The notes under the pieces: model-generated
Databases searched by the model: none
What the model saw: only the letters and a program-made list of their open reading frames with translations
Told to the model about the DNA's origin: nothing
NCBI GenBank assembly: GCA_035041965.1
Contig: JAPYMA010000772.1
Coordinates: forward strand, 248,001-312,000
Source of the DNA: Anisakis pegreffii
Lineage: Eukaryota > Nematoda > Chromadorea > Rhabditida > Anisakidae
Reading direction: 5' to 3'
Length of the DNA stretch: 64,000 nt
In this document: in pieces, positions 12,837-26,011 of the stretch
Position numbering within the stretch: position 1 is the stretch's first letter
Layout of the letters: each line of letters starts with the position of its first letter
Made by a program: the position numbers and the translations under genes

Positions 12837-13128
12837 AGTGTTGGGTCAGTATTCACCGACGGTCGGGGAATACCGAAAATCGGTCGGTAATCATCGACGG
12901 TTTTGCGGTATTCCCCGACCGTCGGTGAATACCGAGTTGCGGAGATTACCGACCGCAGCCGACAAGGCTCGCTCGGTCGGTGACCGTGGCAAGTCGTCCC
13001 GCAGTTAGAACCGAATCGTAATCGACCGACGCTCAAAATTATGCGGTCGGGGAATACCGAGTTGCGGGGATTACCGACAGTGCTCTCGGTCGGGGATTAC
13101 CGAGAAAAATCTTTCGGTTCCCAACGCT
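12837..13128. mobile_element. hAT-like MITE, copy 1
   Basis: The element is GC-rich and made of repeated CGGTCGG/CCGACCG blocks. It begins AGTGTTGGG and ends CCAACGCT, which are near-perfect terminal inverted repeats. It is related in reverse orientation to 45871-46142. The flanks GACTGTAT and GACTGAAT would be an 8-bp target duplication with one mismatch, as produced by hAT transposases. It encodes no protein. Confidence 0.7.
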
Positions 13129-14411
13129 AGACTGAATGTAACCGAGCGATTTTTTGGCAAGAGAATAGAAAGGAGCAGAGGGGAAGGTTAGTTATCCCCT
13201 TACGCATTTGTTAAGCGAAAGCACAAATTAGTTTGTTAGTTACTGGGTCGAGGTAATCCAGGTTATTGTTTCAGTTAATGCTTTGAACTCTCTGACCAAA
13301 ATGGGGACACTTGAGGAAATTATCGGAACAAATGAAAAAACACTGAATGAAAATTAATAATGATCACGGTCAAACAAGAGAAATACTCGAAAGCGTAATG
13401 CTTTTATTGAATATACAGTGACGAATACATCATTAAAAACTAATGTTGAACCACAAATAATCGGATGAAAGATTCAACAACGAATGAGCGTACAAAAACG
13501 AAAATCAGTGAAATGGGCAATGAGAATCCCTTAAGTGAGATGCGTCGACGTACACACGTGAAACTGCACTTGCAAAATACAATGAAAGGTGGAAATTTCA
13601 TGAGCAATTAACGTTACGAGAAAATCAAATCAAACAAAAGCTCTTACAATGAATGTCTGATGGCTGCATATGGAAGAATGGAATTCGCAAACAAATTCAC
13701 AGAAAACTACGCAGAAAATTCTTCAAAGTTTTACGCTCGTTCATCACTCCAGTGAACGGTATCAAAATATCCATCTTGAAAAAATATCGCATCACATCAA
13801 AACAAGTTGAATTGAAACTGGGTGTCAGCCCTACAAAATATTCAATAATTTCACAAATGAAGAAGTGCATTTGGAAAACAATTCGAAAGAACCTTGCTTA
13901 AAAAGGGTCGCTTGAACAGTTTACGCGATCGGTTGGTTCGGAATGATGGTTGATAAAGTGATTTACGAACGAATGCATTCGAAAGAGCAAAAACAAATTA
14001 AATATGAACATTTCCGTTATCGTTGTCTGCATGCATTCCTTTCAAATAGCCTTTTACTCTTGCACAATTATGACATCCATTTTCCACTTTTTTCATACGA
14101 ACAAAGACAGAAATGACGAAAGAATACACACATATTTATTGAGCACACATCAACAAAGTTCCCAGAAAAAATTACTCGATCCACATTGGAAAATTTTAGC
14201 GATGTAATCAAAGTTGCAAGAAAGATTAAAGTTCGATGTGTTCAGGAGAGATGAAATAGACGATTAAATAATTTTACGCTCAAAATGAAAAGAAACTATT
14301 TCCATGGATAACACGAGCTAAATTTTGGTAATAAAAAAACGATATCATCAAAACGATTCATTACCGAAGAGACCAAAACTGTTCGATAATATCAATCAAT
14401 CAATCCATCAA

Positions 14412-17130
14412 TCAAAGGACTGTTTTATATTGTTCCATAATTACAGTGCAGAGATCAAGAAGTTGAAGAAATTCATTAGAGCCTTCCAAAAGACGCAGTT
14501 CGCATTCCTGAAAACGTATTCGATTAGAAAAATAAACCAACGAATCAACTCCGGAAACGGACTGAACGTACGATGAAGATGACTTACGGCGATTTTCTCG
14601 AAAATGATTGCTTTTTGTGTGTCGAGTAATCGCGGATTGACAAGGATCAGTGAGAACAGCTGGGTGATCAACTGATAGATCCCATATCCGTTTCGTCTTA
14701 AACGATCAACATAAACGAGCATTTCGTCGAAATTCACTCGTTCACATACATCAATTAACCCATTCACAATCTCATCAGGCACGGCACCAGATAGTTCGCG
14801 TACATCCGATGGCGTCAGCTTACTATGACATGATGAAATTGTCTGAAATTCGCGAGTGAAAACGAAATGATTTGCCAAAGAAAATTAACAATATCAAATG
14901 AATCGAATATTCCAAAACTGAAATGTTCTGCAACACCTGTAGATAAGTGATACTTCTACGTAAATCACCACCACATATGTCGATTAATTCAGTCAACGCG
15001 GCTGGCTCATAATCGACATTCTCCTTGCCACAAATATATTCCAGTCTAAAATATTTAAGAAATGTTACATTTATTAATGAGTTTTGCAGTTAATATACAG
15101 TTGGGACGACGTTGGAAGGATGAGCAGAGGAGAAACTACCAGGAAAGAGAGCGAGTGGGTAGTCCAGAGCTAGAAGAAGCCTTTTCTGAAGCGGTGAGAA
15201 AGATGCGACCTTGGAAGGCAGTGGGGCCCGACGGGAGGGATTCATTAAAAGAATAATTCGAGACTATTTTGTAGGAATAATGACAAATCACTTGGTTCAG
15301 CAAAAGTTCCCAGTGCTTCATATTACATTACGCTTCAAGAATATAAGATAAAATGAGATGTGGACTACTACTTCACCTCTCGGTTTGACTATCAGCAGAA
15401 AGTGGTTTGAAGCGAAATTTTGCACATCTCGATGTGAGTGGTGGAATAATTCTTGACATATAATTACAAATCAGAAAGAATCGTGTCGTACGCGATTCCT
15501 TCTCCATCGTCCTTCTTAATGCTGCTTGCGCTGCGTTTGTCATAGCATCCGCTTCATCCAATATTATCACCTTCAATCACTTTCAAGACGCTTTAGATGA
15601 TATGCTTTCAGCTCAAATCTAATCTCAGAATGCAGATCTCATATTGACGAATCCTTCATAAAGCTATCTTTTAAAGGAACATAAGATTTCACCTTCAACC
15701 CAACGACTGCACTTCCATCAGGTGTATGTGAAGAAACAGCGCGTCTTGCGAATTCTTTGATCTGTAAACGATTATTTAGGAACGATTAGATTTGAGTGGG
15801 GGAAGTGAGAGGAGATGGACATAACGAGCATTAATTACTTCGTGAGCAATCGACAAATTGATATTCTTTGTGAAAGACAGCCCAAAGATGTCATAAATAA
15901 TGAATGTGAATGTTTTTAAGCGGTAGACAAGGAAAAGATGCAAAAAGACTTACCCTAGTTCGTACGACGTTGATACCTCTTTCATCAGAGGCATTCATTT
16001 CAAGCACCCGATCGCAGTAAACGTCGTGTGACTTGAACAATTCCCGACATAGCGCAACTGCTGCTGATGTTTTGCCAGTGCCCGGTGGTCCATAGAAGAG
16101 CAAGTTCGGTAACTACAAAATACTCAATTACACGCTCCTATCAAACAACCTATCAAAACACTATGTGAGCGTGTAGATGATATGCTTTCAGCTAAAACCT
16201 AATCTCAGAATGCAGATCTCATATTGACGAATCCCTCATGAATCTATCGTTTCAAAACAGTTATAGATGTGAGCGAACATCTAGCTGCATCAATAAATAA
16301 AGCTCCTTTAAAGTTTGTTGTCGTTGAAAATGCGGTTGGGGGCATTAGGCAAAGCAACGGAGCATCAACATAAACCTAATCTTAAGCTAAGGCTAACTTA
16401 CGATAAAACTTCAGTTTTGACGATTCTTGTGTTATGCTAAAACTGCTGCATTTGCACATGTCACGACAGGGGAAATATTAACTGCACGAAAGATCCATGT
16501 TGACGATTTTAAAAGCATTCATCCGTAACATAAAATATCTCGTGCAAGTTTCCCTAAGCTGCCGAAATTCTCCTCTTGTAAATGCACTGACTGAACAGAA
16601 GCTCACACTTGCTCTCACCTTTCAATAAATCAACAAATCATCAGCTCTCCGCTTTCATCACTTCTGTTGTCGTTATTTTTTTCAGTAATTTACAAGCTAA
16701 ACTCAGAGTTGCAAATCAACAAAAAAACATTTGCTTATTTCAGAGGAATACAAAAATAGACTTACATCCGCTCCACTGAGAACCTTTTTGAGAACGGAAA
16801 CGACTTCATCTTGGAAAACGATATCGTCAACTTTCCTTGGGCGACTAAACGATAACATTCATTCGTTACAGGTATTCACGATATAGGGAATGCATTCATA
16901 ATCATCAAATTTGAGGTTAGATCGCATTATCAATTCCACCGTTTAAATGAATCATTTATAATTCAAGCTCAGAAAAAAACCACTAATTCGACTGATTGAT
17001 TAGAGTAAAAAAATTACTATTTTTCAACCCAAGGAACTATTGCGTTGGCCACTTGATGTTTCTTTTTCGTAGATACGACTGATGACTGCTTCGTGCCCAA
17101 CGAAGAGTTAGAGGTCAGGAACGCTTGCAT
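14412..17130 (-). CDS. RFC4: Replication factor C subunit 4 (clamp loader)
   Basis: RFC4 is a subunit of the five-part clamp loader that opens PCNA and places it on primed DNA. The exons are 17130-17018, 16844-16766, 16112-15954, 15761-15693, 15570-15377, 15045-14937, 14842-14588 and 14507-14412. Together they encode 357 residues, the family's usual length. The start MQAFL matches the conserved RFC4 N-terminus, and VPWVEKYRP follows. Walker A (GPPGTGKT) is at residues 72-79. ASDERGI lies in RFC box IV. Walker B with DEAD is at 145-148, and the SRC arginine-finger motif is at 187-189. The C-terminal collar domain ends in [12 protein letters not shown]. The gene appears complete and intact. Its introns hold a reverse-transcriptase remnant and two copies of a 73-bp sequence. 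The acceptor at 15571 (ATTGAAG) is poor in pyrimidines but is fixed by the protein. Confidence 0.97.
15100..15256 (+). pseudogene. Reverse-transcriptase fragment in RFC4 intron
   Basis: On the strand opposite RFC4, inside its intron 15046-15376, a short frame contains [15 protein letters not shown] followed by KAVGPDG. This fits the start of the reverse-transcriptase domain of non-LTR retrotransposons, where KAPGPDG is the usual core. The frame stops soon after. It is a short 5'-truncated or eroded remnant with no catalytic YADD region. Confidence 0.6.
15596..15668. repeat. 73-bp intronic repeat, copy A
   Basis: The segment aligns without gaps to 16176-16248, with 5 differences in 73 bases counted by eye. 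It fills most of the 122-bp RFC4 intron 15571-15692. Confidence 0.9.
16176..16248. repeat. 73-bp intronic repeat, copy B
   Basis: This is the second copy of the segment at 15596-15668, in the same orientation, inside the larger RFC4 intron 16113-16765. Confidence 0.9.
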
Positions 17131-18455
17131 TGTGTCACAGAGCTGAATGCTGGTGCATTAATCGCTTTCCCTTCTTACACTACTACCATCAACCATTTAT
17201 TTTACTTCATCACTTATCATGCAGATACACAATCAACAAACACCGTTCTATACAGCGAATCCGATTTGCCACTGAAGCGCGCAATAACTACAGAACATTG
17301 TCATAAATACGAATCGCGATGGTCAACATGATGAAACAAATTTCCTTCAGTCACCTAATATATCAGCATTCAAAGATGATAGAAACTGATTATGAACTAT
17401 GATCTCGCAAACAGTGACTCTGAGATTAACTTGCGATTGATTCGGATAATCGCACTGCGAATGAAGTTAAACAACTGAATCGAGCAAAGAAATGTATCCC
17501 GATCAACATATTTATTCAGCGTTACAAAATGTGAATCATGCACAGCATTGCAACGACACTATTCGTCACAGTCACCAACGATCTTAGAGATTTTGCTTCT
17601 ATGAATTTAAATTATCGTCAATACATAAAAATGGACAACAGCACTGAAGGCGACAGATGTGCTTCAACAGAGAAACGCATTCGCGCGGAGAAATAGTACA
17701 ATTAAATCTCTTCTTTTTTGAGTTGTAGCAATGTGCAGATGCGAATAAACGTTTTTGCCGATTGAAACACAAATTTACAGTGACAAGAAAGTGTTAAGTA
17801 GAAAAACGAAACATATGAAACTGATGAATCATCATTCTTGAAAAGTGAAAAGAAATGATTTGCCTACGGCCAAAAAAGACAATAAAAACATATGCGAAAA
17901 AACAATATTTGTTACAAATAACAACTTCAGAAGATAGCAAATGACCTAACCATACAAATATTCAAAATGAACAATTGAAAATAAGTACTGAAATCATATC
18001 ACAATAAGTTTACTCACATGTGAAAATTGAGATTCAAACTCAAATCTCTAAATAAAATAAATATAAATTAAGTTGATCAATGTTTATGAATGTAAACATG
18101 CAAAATCATTTAATAAATAAGCTAATGCTTTGAGAAACAATGACAGACTTATCGAGCGATTATAACGAATTATACTCAGGACGATAACCGTAGAATATGA
18201 TCGTTAAGAGCTGCCGTACATCAAGTAAGTGTGAAGTGCATTACGTTGAAGACGTACAAATGAAGTTTCTTTTAATTCAACGTTACTGAATTGAATCACT
18301 GTATCAACATAAATAATGACTTGCTGTAGTTTTTAATGTTATCAGCAGTGAAACAGCACAATGTCAGCGACATGAACGACTAAATGAGTCGTAAATAAAT
18401 TTGAAAGGATAATCAGTAATGCTCATTAAAATCGAATAAAAGTTCTCGAAACACA
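17131..18455. other. Intergenic between SLC39A7 3' end and RFC4 start
   Basis: About 1.3 kb, AT-rich, with no coding exon recognised. The RFC4 promoter or leader acceptor and the SLC39A7 3' UTR should lie here. Confidence 0.5.
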
Positions 18456-21400
18456 TCACTCGAAGATTGCGATCATATACATGAGTGCGATACCCGTTAG
18501 AAGGGCAGTAATTTCTTTTACACTTTGCCAAGGCGATGAATTCTCCAATAATTCCGGTATCACGGACACAGTTGCTATGTAGATGAAACCACCCGCGGTG
18601 AAAGGTAAAACCTGGAAAATGAATAAGATCAACGAAAAAAGAACCAAAAACAGGCGACAAATAATGAAGAACCGAAAGGTATATGGAAAAAAGGTAACAA
18701 AATTGAAAAAGAATCGAATCACAAAATTGTAAAGTCCAGGAAAGAGATGGATTATCTGGAAAATTGATAACGAATACATAAACTACAGCTATCGATTATT
18801 TGCATCGCTTGGGAACATCTCCGTTGTATGTGTAAGCAGAGGACGAGAGATGGTGAAGGTGAATGTACTAAGTTCGTAAACGTTCATATTCGGAAGCAGA
18901 TGTGCATAATTTGAGCTGCACTTTACTTAATGTAAAGGATCAGCAAGAATAAATGAGTAAACATTAAGAACATACCCAACTGGCTGCAGCCGCTTCTGTG
19001 ATGTTTTGTGCATCAGCCGTCAGAAGTGAGAGAACACATCCGGAAATGGCACCGACTGCAGTCAGAAGTTGTACACACATTGCCTGCAAACTGGCGAATT
19101 AAGTGATGAACGGTCAACGAATCTGATATCAAAACAATCCACCCGTAAAGACGAGATATATGAAACACAAAATATTTACAGCACTGAAAAGAACAAAGAG
19201 TTTACTTTTTTTCCGCACAGAGTATTGCAGGCATTAAAAACTGTTGATCGAACTGAACGACCATTCACAGAATATAAAGAAACATTTCTTCATATTACAA
19301 ATTATTCATATTTTGATTTCTTTCGATATTTTCCTAGTTGAATACAAGTTATCAAATAAATCTGCTTTCGATTTCCAACAACTTTATTCTCAAAGATAAA
19401 GCTTCTTGGAAAAAGAAAACTTATGGAAGAGCGAAAAACGTACTCTTCGTTTTGAGAAACCTGATTGAACGAGTATAGCGAAATCACCAATTTCATGTGG
19501 TACCTCGTGCACCAAAACTGTAATCATTGTCACTAATCCAACAGTGGTTCCAGCCAAATACGATGCTCCTATTGCAAGACCATCTGTGAAGTTGTGTGTG
19601 AAATCAGCGGCCATATTTAAGTATGCGGCCACCTTGAATCCTGTTTGAGACTGGTGCTTGATCAATTCCTTTCGCTCACTTTCATCACAGCTGCTCTGCA
19701 AACTAAGTCCTTAGAAACATCGCCATCACGAAATAAGTAGAAAAAAAAACATGCATTGAAAAATAAGATCTATATCAATTTTCGCAAAATGATTTTGGAA
19801 AGTCTCATTATTTGCCTGTATTGTCGCCTGAATAAGCACACAATGCATGATGATATTAATTACCAAATGTGACGATACTCACTGAACTTACTTCTTCAGC
19901 AGAAGACGCATCTGATTTTTTAGCTTTGTCAGTCTTGCGAATTGTTTTACTGCCCTTCCTTGAACGAGAATGTCCTTTTTGAGAATGCGCCTGCGAATGT
20001 GAATGTCCATGGGCACCGCCCGCACCCCGGAAAATTCGAACCAATTTTTCGACTGTCAGGAATACGATTATACCTCAAAATGATGGTATTACTCTCCCTT
20101 CCATGATCAATGCAATTCGTTTTATTTCTGCTTCAGCGAAAAAGAGAACAACCTTCAGTTTATTCTTTGAGAGCACTAACAATGAGTGTCTACTATCAAA
20201 AGAAAATAAGCAAACAAATGAGCTATGGATAATAAGATATCGAAACAACCGGAAGTAACGAAACTATGAAAGATGTATACGCATAAAGATAATTACTTAT
20301 AGCGCTTACCAGCCAGAACGTATGCACCAACACTCATATCGTGTGGTCCATGCGAATGACCTTCATGACCATGAGAATGAGAATGCGAGTGTGAGTGATG
20401 TGTATCGCTGCTTGCTGGTTGAGCATGAGGTATCAAATGCAGAAACGCATCACCTAGTAGACCACCCGAACCGAAACTTAGCAAAACTTTCAATAATGGC
20501 TCATTTTCGGCTGTATTCGCCTGGAAATTCTCATACTGTTCATGATACACCACTTCAACACATCAACAATGAACAGTTCCCTCCGAATATCATAAATGAA
20601 ATAACTGCAATTGATAAATCACCATTAAAAATAATAAAGAAATTTCCAAAAAACAACAAACCTGAATAGGAATCACAGACAGCAAAACGAATGGTGCGAT
20701 ACTGATGATAATCGTAGAGCCGATACTGTGCACCCAAAGTCTCGTGTAAGGATCATTCATAAATCGTAAATAACTGTAAAATGCAAGCAATGCTTGGATT
20801 AATAAAAAAGCGCATGATTTAAGTGATGCACTTTGAACAGCGAGAAATTTAATGCAATAATTAACCTTAGCCACACAGCATGTCAATCGAAATTCAGTAT
20901 GAAATTACATTGCTCAAACGAATGACACAAAACAATTTGATATATTTCCTTTTGATATCGATAACAACTGAACCAGCAAAAGGCTGTATCATGAATACAC
21001 TACTGAATACCATCACTCAACAATCGGCTTCAAAAAAAGCAATATATCCAGTGAATTAAACAACAAACCCTTTCGGATCGTAAGTATATTCATTTTTCAA
21101 TTGACCTCCAGACACACCCGGTTTCTTTGCATCGCCATGCGAATGATCATGAATCTGAATAGAATAACTGCATGAAGGAACATTAACCAAACTCATTGGT
21201 GAAGCACACTGCAGTTTTGATTACATGACGTAACTGAACGCGAAATCAAACGTATGAAACGAACATCTAAAATTGGTTCAACCGCTCAGTTCACATCTTA
21301 ATCGGAAACAAGAAAAATACTCTCACTGCTTCGATGAAAATGAATGAACTCATTCTAATCACTGAAAATGAATGGCAACATTTCGATTTTTTAACGAAAA

Positions 21401-23570
21401 CTACTGTAACTCAAAAAAACCGTCGATGTTCCACTTCAAATGATATTATTAAAAATGAAAATTTACATGGTTAGGATGTGCGTGTGAATCATGAGAGTGG
21501 TCGTGGAGGTGTTCACCTGAGTCGGAAGTGCTGTGACTATGTATGTGTCCTTCATCATGAGACTAAAATGGAAACGAAAGCATTGTCAGTTTGAAACTAA
21601 TTGAACTTTGAAGTGATGAATCCACATTATTTATATCAGTATCATTCCTGTTAATAAAAATAACACTAAAACAACGACGGCGTCAAACTGACATGCACTT
21701 AAATTTACTTTTTAAAAATTGCATTCCAGCAACTGAACGATTAGAAAACTCATTAATGCCACAAAAAAATCTTTGAACAATATTTCTGGTGTGTTCGTGA
21801 AGCAATAATTCCACTGAAAAATTGCTGTGTTAATAAATTTTGCTCATGATGCACCGAAAAGACAACTTGTACAGCTGATACACCTTGCTCTTCTGACTCA
21901 TTTCCATTCCATCACAGCAACTAAATCACATTCAACAGTGTTGCAAGTCACTATATTTGTGCATTTAAGTAAAATTATGAGATGCATCCAAACAAAATAA
22001 TCCAAATAAAATGGCATGCAAACCACTGAATGAGAAAACTAACGAAACAACTGAACGAAGGCTGTAACTGAATATAAACGAGTGTTCAGTAATTAAAAAA
22101 TAATATCCTACTAACACGAGGCGCATATTTACCGCCATGACTATGTGCGTGCTCATCATGCAAATCATGCAACGGATCCAAATCAACATTGATCTGAAAA
22201 CATTCATGTTTACACTTAATTCATTTTATTTAAATATTTTCATGGCATTATTCGTTCGTTTCATCACGATCAACCGAATACAACCTCCACTCGTTCAAGT
22301 AGAACCAACTTTTGTTAGTTGTAACCATAAATTATCTACAGAACGAAACAATAACACACAACCAATAACAAAGTGCAGTGGGATTTGTTTAGCGATGCAA
22401 GATTATCGTGGCAAAGATGGGTACGATTGGATTGAAGATGTGAGTTAACGTCTGGATGATGATACGACTCTTTCATTCGGTTTTCACGTGAAGTGAAACC
22501 TCACTCTAAGAACGGATGCATTCGGATGGTACACGTGAATACACAAAATGAGCCGAGGAGTCCATTAAAATATGGAATCGGCAATACCGCTCAGGAGGAA
22601 CCTCAGATTCGATTCGGATTATTCTGATCAATTCGATTTCCGATTCAGCAATAGAATGTGATTAGACAGAGAATTATAATTCATTCAGACGTATTAAAGA
22701 CTATCCTACATGTTGGTGATGACTGTCGGTGGATCCTTCGTGTGTAAAATCCGACTCTTCATGCGAATGTCCATGATCGTGATCCTGCAAAGATATTCAG
22801 CAAAAATTTAGGATGTTAGGGTTGATATTCTTCGGGCACAAACACTCTAACAGATCTATCCTTCACGCCACATCTTTCCATTCCATAATCAAACACTTTT
22901 CGCTCGCAAACTGATCGCAAATAATCTGAAAAGGATTTCAAACAACAAAAAAAAGAGATGATTTCAACGAATACTAACTACTCCATGTGTATGCTTCTGT
23001 TGCTCCCCGTGTGAGTGCGTATGATGGTGATCGTTGTCTTTATTCCATGCGGCCTGTAACATGAATAAACATTTCCCACTAATATTTATACAATACTTGT
23101 CGGGCATTATAAGATTACAGATTACTGCTCATCACTTAAAAAGAACTAAATTGAAATCATGCACATCCTCCTCGTTGATACCACAGCTAAATTATTAACG
23201 GACTCAATGCTAGGTCTTTAGTTCGGCTCACATTAAGGCGCATAATCTTATCGTGAGACCCGAACTCGAGATATTGGCAGCAAAACAATCATTACACATT
23301 CCCCTTCATGGTCAGCTACGACTGGAAATGGTCAAATTCACGATCTCATGGTAGTGAATGATACGAAGATCGATCGGAACCCTTTAAAGTGGCGAATCGA
23401 ATTAACAAAGATGAACTGACTGCTTCATTAGCTTCTCGACTGTACTTGTAAGCAGCTGGTTCTACATTATGATCAGCATGGCTGTGGGCCTCAACTTTGA
23501 AAGTGTCGAAGCATGAAAATGCTGCCAATGACGCCAACAGTGTTACAATGAGCACACACAATCGATCCAT
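18456..23570 (-). CDS. SLC39A7: ZIP zinc transporter, SLC39A7/KE4 type
   Basis: This ZIP-family protein releases Zn2+ from the ER/Golgi lumen into the cytosol. Its exons are 23570-23421, 23053-22982, 22784-22710, 22193-22116, 21562-21467, 21154-21069, 20773-20662, 20520-20310, 20073-19892, 19695-19444, 19083-18976 and 18611-18456. They encode 525 residues, longer than the roughly 470 of the human protein. A signal peptide (residues 1-30) is followed by a luminal region made of His-rich blocks (31-180). The membrane domain then follows. It carries a second His-rich loop ([18 protein letters not shown]), [10 protein letters not shown] from residue 388 and HEVPHEIGD from 417, the metal-site motifs in TM4 and TM5. 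The last exon encodes the final membrane helices and ends in MYMIAIFE. All phases agree. The acceptor at 20074 (TTTTGAG) is non-standard but forced by the protein. The gene looks intact. Confidence 0.96.
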
Positions 23571-25589
23571 CTCCGGCACTGCAAAACTTTGGTGTAATCG
23601 TTACCATATTAACTACAAACTTGGTGTTTTCGGCGATCACCTCAGATTCAAAATTATTCGTATGCCACAGATCGAATGGCTAGACGAAAGAAAACGTTCA
23701 ACAAAGTCGTCAAAACTGTATAACATGTTGTATAGATTGTTTGAAAATTAACGCTAACTGCACAGCCAGTCGAAATGCATTAGAAAAAGTAAATGAATAA
23801 ACGCGTTAAGCATGTAACTCTTTCACCGAATTATATCCAAATTGATATACGGCAACAAAGCTGGACGGCGTCGTGAATTAATAACAAGAGGACTAGGAAA
23901 CCTTGATCACAACGATAACATCACTTTATTACCAAGGAGAATCTCAAACCATTTTGGAAAACAAAATTCGGAAAATGATCGCTTCGAATGAACAATGCTG
24001 GATGGTGTGAAAATAATTATAAGAGTCTGTCTAACTGCTCAAGACCACGATAAAACGTTCACTTGCGCAGCATGGTACCGAAACACATTGTACAGCATGG
24101 TACACATGGAATGCAGCTCTGGTTAAGAGAAATTTAAAGACACATCGGTGTTGGATGTAGGATAGATACTCTTGTTGGTTAGTAGAACGTACGCGAACTA
24201 CTGTAACGATTACATATACGGATGCAACAGTGGTAAGGAGAGACAGGGGCAGAGAGAACTACGTGTTGCGTTTTAAACGTGTTGGAATGGCAACGTTGTA
24301 CACATTCAAAAATGTTATCTATCGCTATTGGAAGGGCGCAAAAATGGCGAATTTGTTTGAAAAATCTCACTGACAATGAGATGGAGATGGGATATCGCAG
24401 TATTCGGGTGATTTCAACATTAAAATGATAATTTCCAATTAAGGGTAACTAGAATCATTAAAAAAAAGTTTCTTCATCACATAAACGAAATGTTATTTCA
24501 GGTGTACGAACTGCATTTGACAAACACGTTAATGAATGTTAATGAGAACTGAATAAATAGATCGGTATGCACATCAAAGAATGCATCAATGTTCAATGCA
24601 ACCATTTCACTGCTACCAAATGTACAATTGAGAAATGTTCGTCAATATATGTAACGGAATTTTATTGAGTTCGAACAACTCGCTCGATTATGATGAATGT
24701 GAACGCTTCTGTCTTCGAATGTGAACTTACAATTGCACTTGTTAGCAATGATAAGTATAACTATGTTTTAGCACTAATTTAAGGTATTATATCGAAATTT
24801 ATTTATTTCATTCATAAGCATGTGAATATGTCGCTACGAAATGTGCAATAAATGTACTGAATTGTGATTCTTATATGAAATTGATTTATGATAACGAGGT
24901 AGGATGAGTGTGTGGATAAATAGTGCAAGACGATTGCCTGTAACCTCGTATTGCAACAAGTGAACATCTCTGCTGGGTTTATACGTAATACAAGAATGGA
25001 GGAATGTACAAGGAACGTTGGTAAGTACAAATGAAGAACGTGACAATAATAACGGGGAAATTTTGGATTGATGACATGAGTGAATTACAGAAGTATTCCA
25101 AAATAAGACTACTGACAAAATAATTCTCAGAATTCCAACAAAGATAAGTTACAAGTAGAATATAAGTGTTCGGATTTAAAATGTGATAAATCGTTCACAC
25201 GCTCTATCGTGGGATATATTTAATTATGCAAAACATACCTGTACTAACTCTCTGCTGAATACTCAATAAACACCACAATATCCCAGCTTAAATCTGAATG
25301 GTGAATGAGCAAATCGCCCATATGGCATAGGATGAACACTTTTTTGTTACGCAAGACGCGAAGCCATTTTACCTACCTGTTATGTGAGCTCTATTGGCAT
25401 TGGTGCATTCCCATTTACGATCGTTATGGGAATCCCGTCCAGTTTGTCAATGTTTTCTGGAAGATTTTTGCTCACTGCAATTAGAAGGGATAGAAAACTG
25501 AGTTGTATCATTGAATATCTCTTGAGGAGTTCTCCTTCTGGAAGACTTCAACACTGAATAAAATGTCAGAGTCTTTTGGAGGTGTGAAT
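23571..25589. other. Intergenic upstream of SLC39A7
   Basis: About 2 kb with only short chance frames. I see no gene and no strong structure. Confidence 0.5.
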
Positions 25590-25750
25590 TAGTGATGGCA
25601 TTCAACCGACGTTCGGTCGGAAATCCGATATTCAGATTCCGAAGGAATGAACAGTTTTGATGTTCGGTTGGAATTCCGAATGTCGGAATGTTGAGAGGTC
25701 GATTCAGTCGGGTTGCAACTGAATCGAAATTTCGTTCGGATGCCGTCACA
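25590..25750. mobile_element. Small foldback element, TAGTGATGG family
   Basis: The left end, TAGTGATGGCAT, is repeated inverted at the right end as ATGCCGTCA. The interior is rich in TTCGGTCGG and TTCCGAA. The flanks GTGTGAAT and GTGCGAAT could be an 8-bp target duplication with one mismatch. A relative ends at 56310. It has no coding capacity. Confidence 0.6.
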
Positions 25751-26011
25751 AGTGCGAATCACTTTATAAGCATCATTTCCATTGGAAATCGAACAGCATT
25801 GGAATCGCGATGTAAGGAAATGGAGAAATTTCAGATTTTTCGGAGAAAGATAAATGAGAGGGAATGAGTGATGTGGGTGGAGTGAATAGGAAAAGTATCA
25901 CGATATAATGGAATTACTGTGCAATAAGCAAAATGAGGGTTGAGAGTGATCAGATACATGGATATCAGGCGTAAAAGTTGAAGAACACTTGCAGTAGTCA
26001 ATAGAGTTTGG

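Larger units (their letters stand above)
9564..14411. other. Gene-poor region with mobile-element debris
   Basis: Besides the tRNA-like element, the Cys/His frame and the MITE listed separately, this stretch holds two diverged copies of a block starting near 11538 and 11900 (shared core GAGAGGCGTTCATTGGATG). It also holds a 22-bp direct duplication (GAAATAAATGTGACATTCAA, near 11360 and 11382). The frames at 13653-14200 look like chance or decayed sequence. I see no complete gene. Confidence 0.45.

Noticed and set aside
13653..14207. Lys/Arg-rich plus-strand frames before RFC4
   Set aside because: AT-rich composition alone gives such frames, and no family or splice pattern was found.
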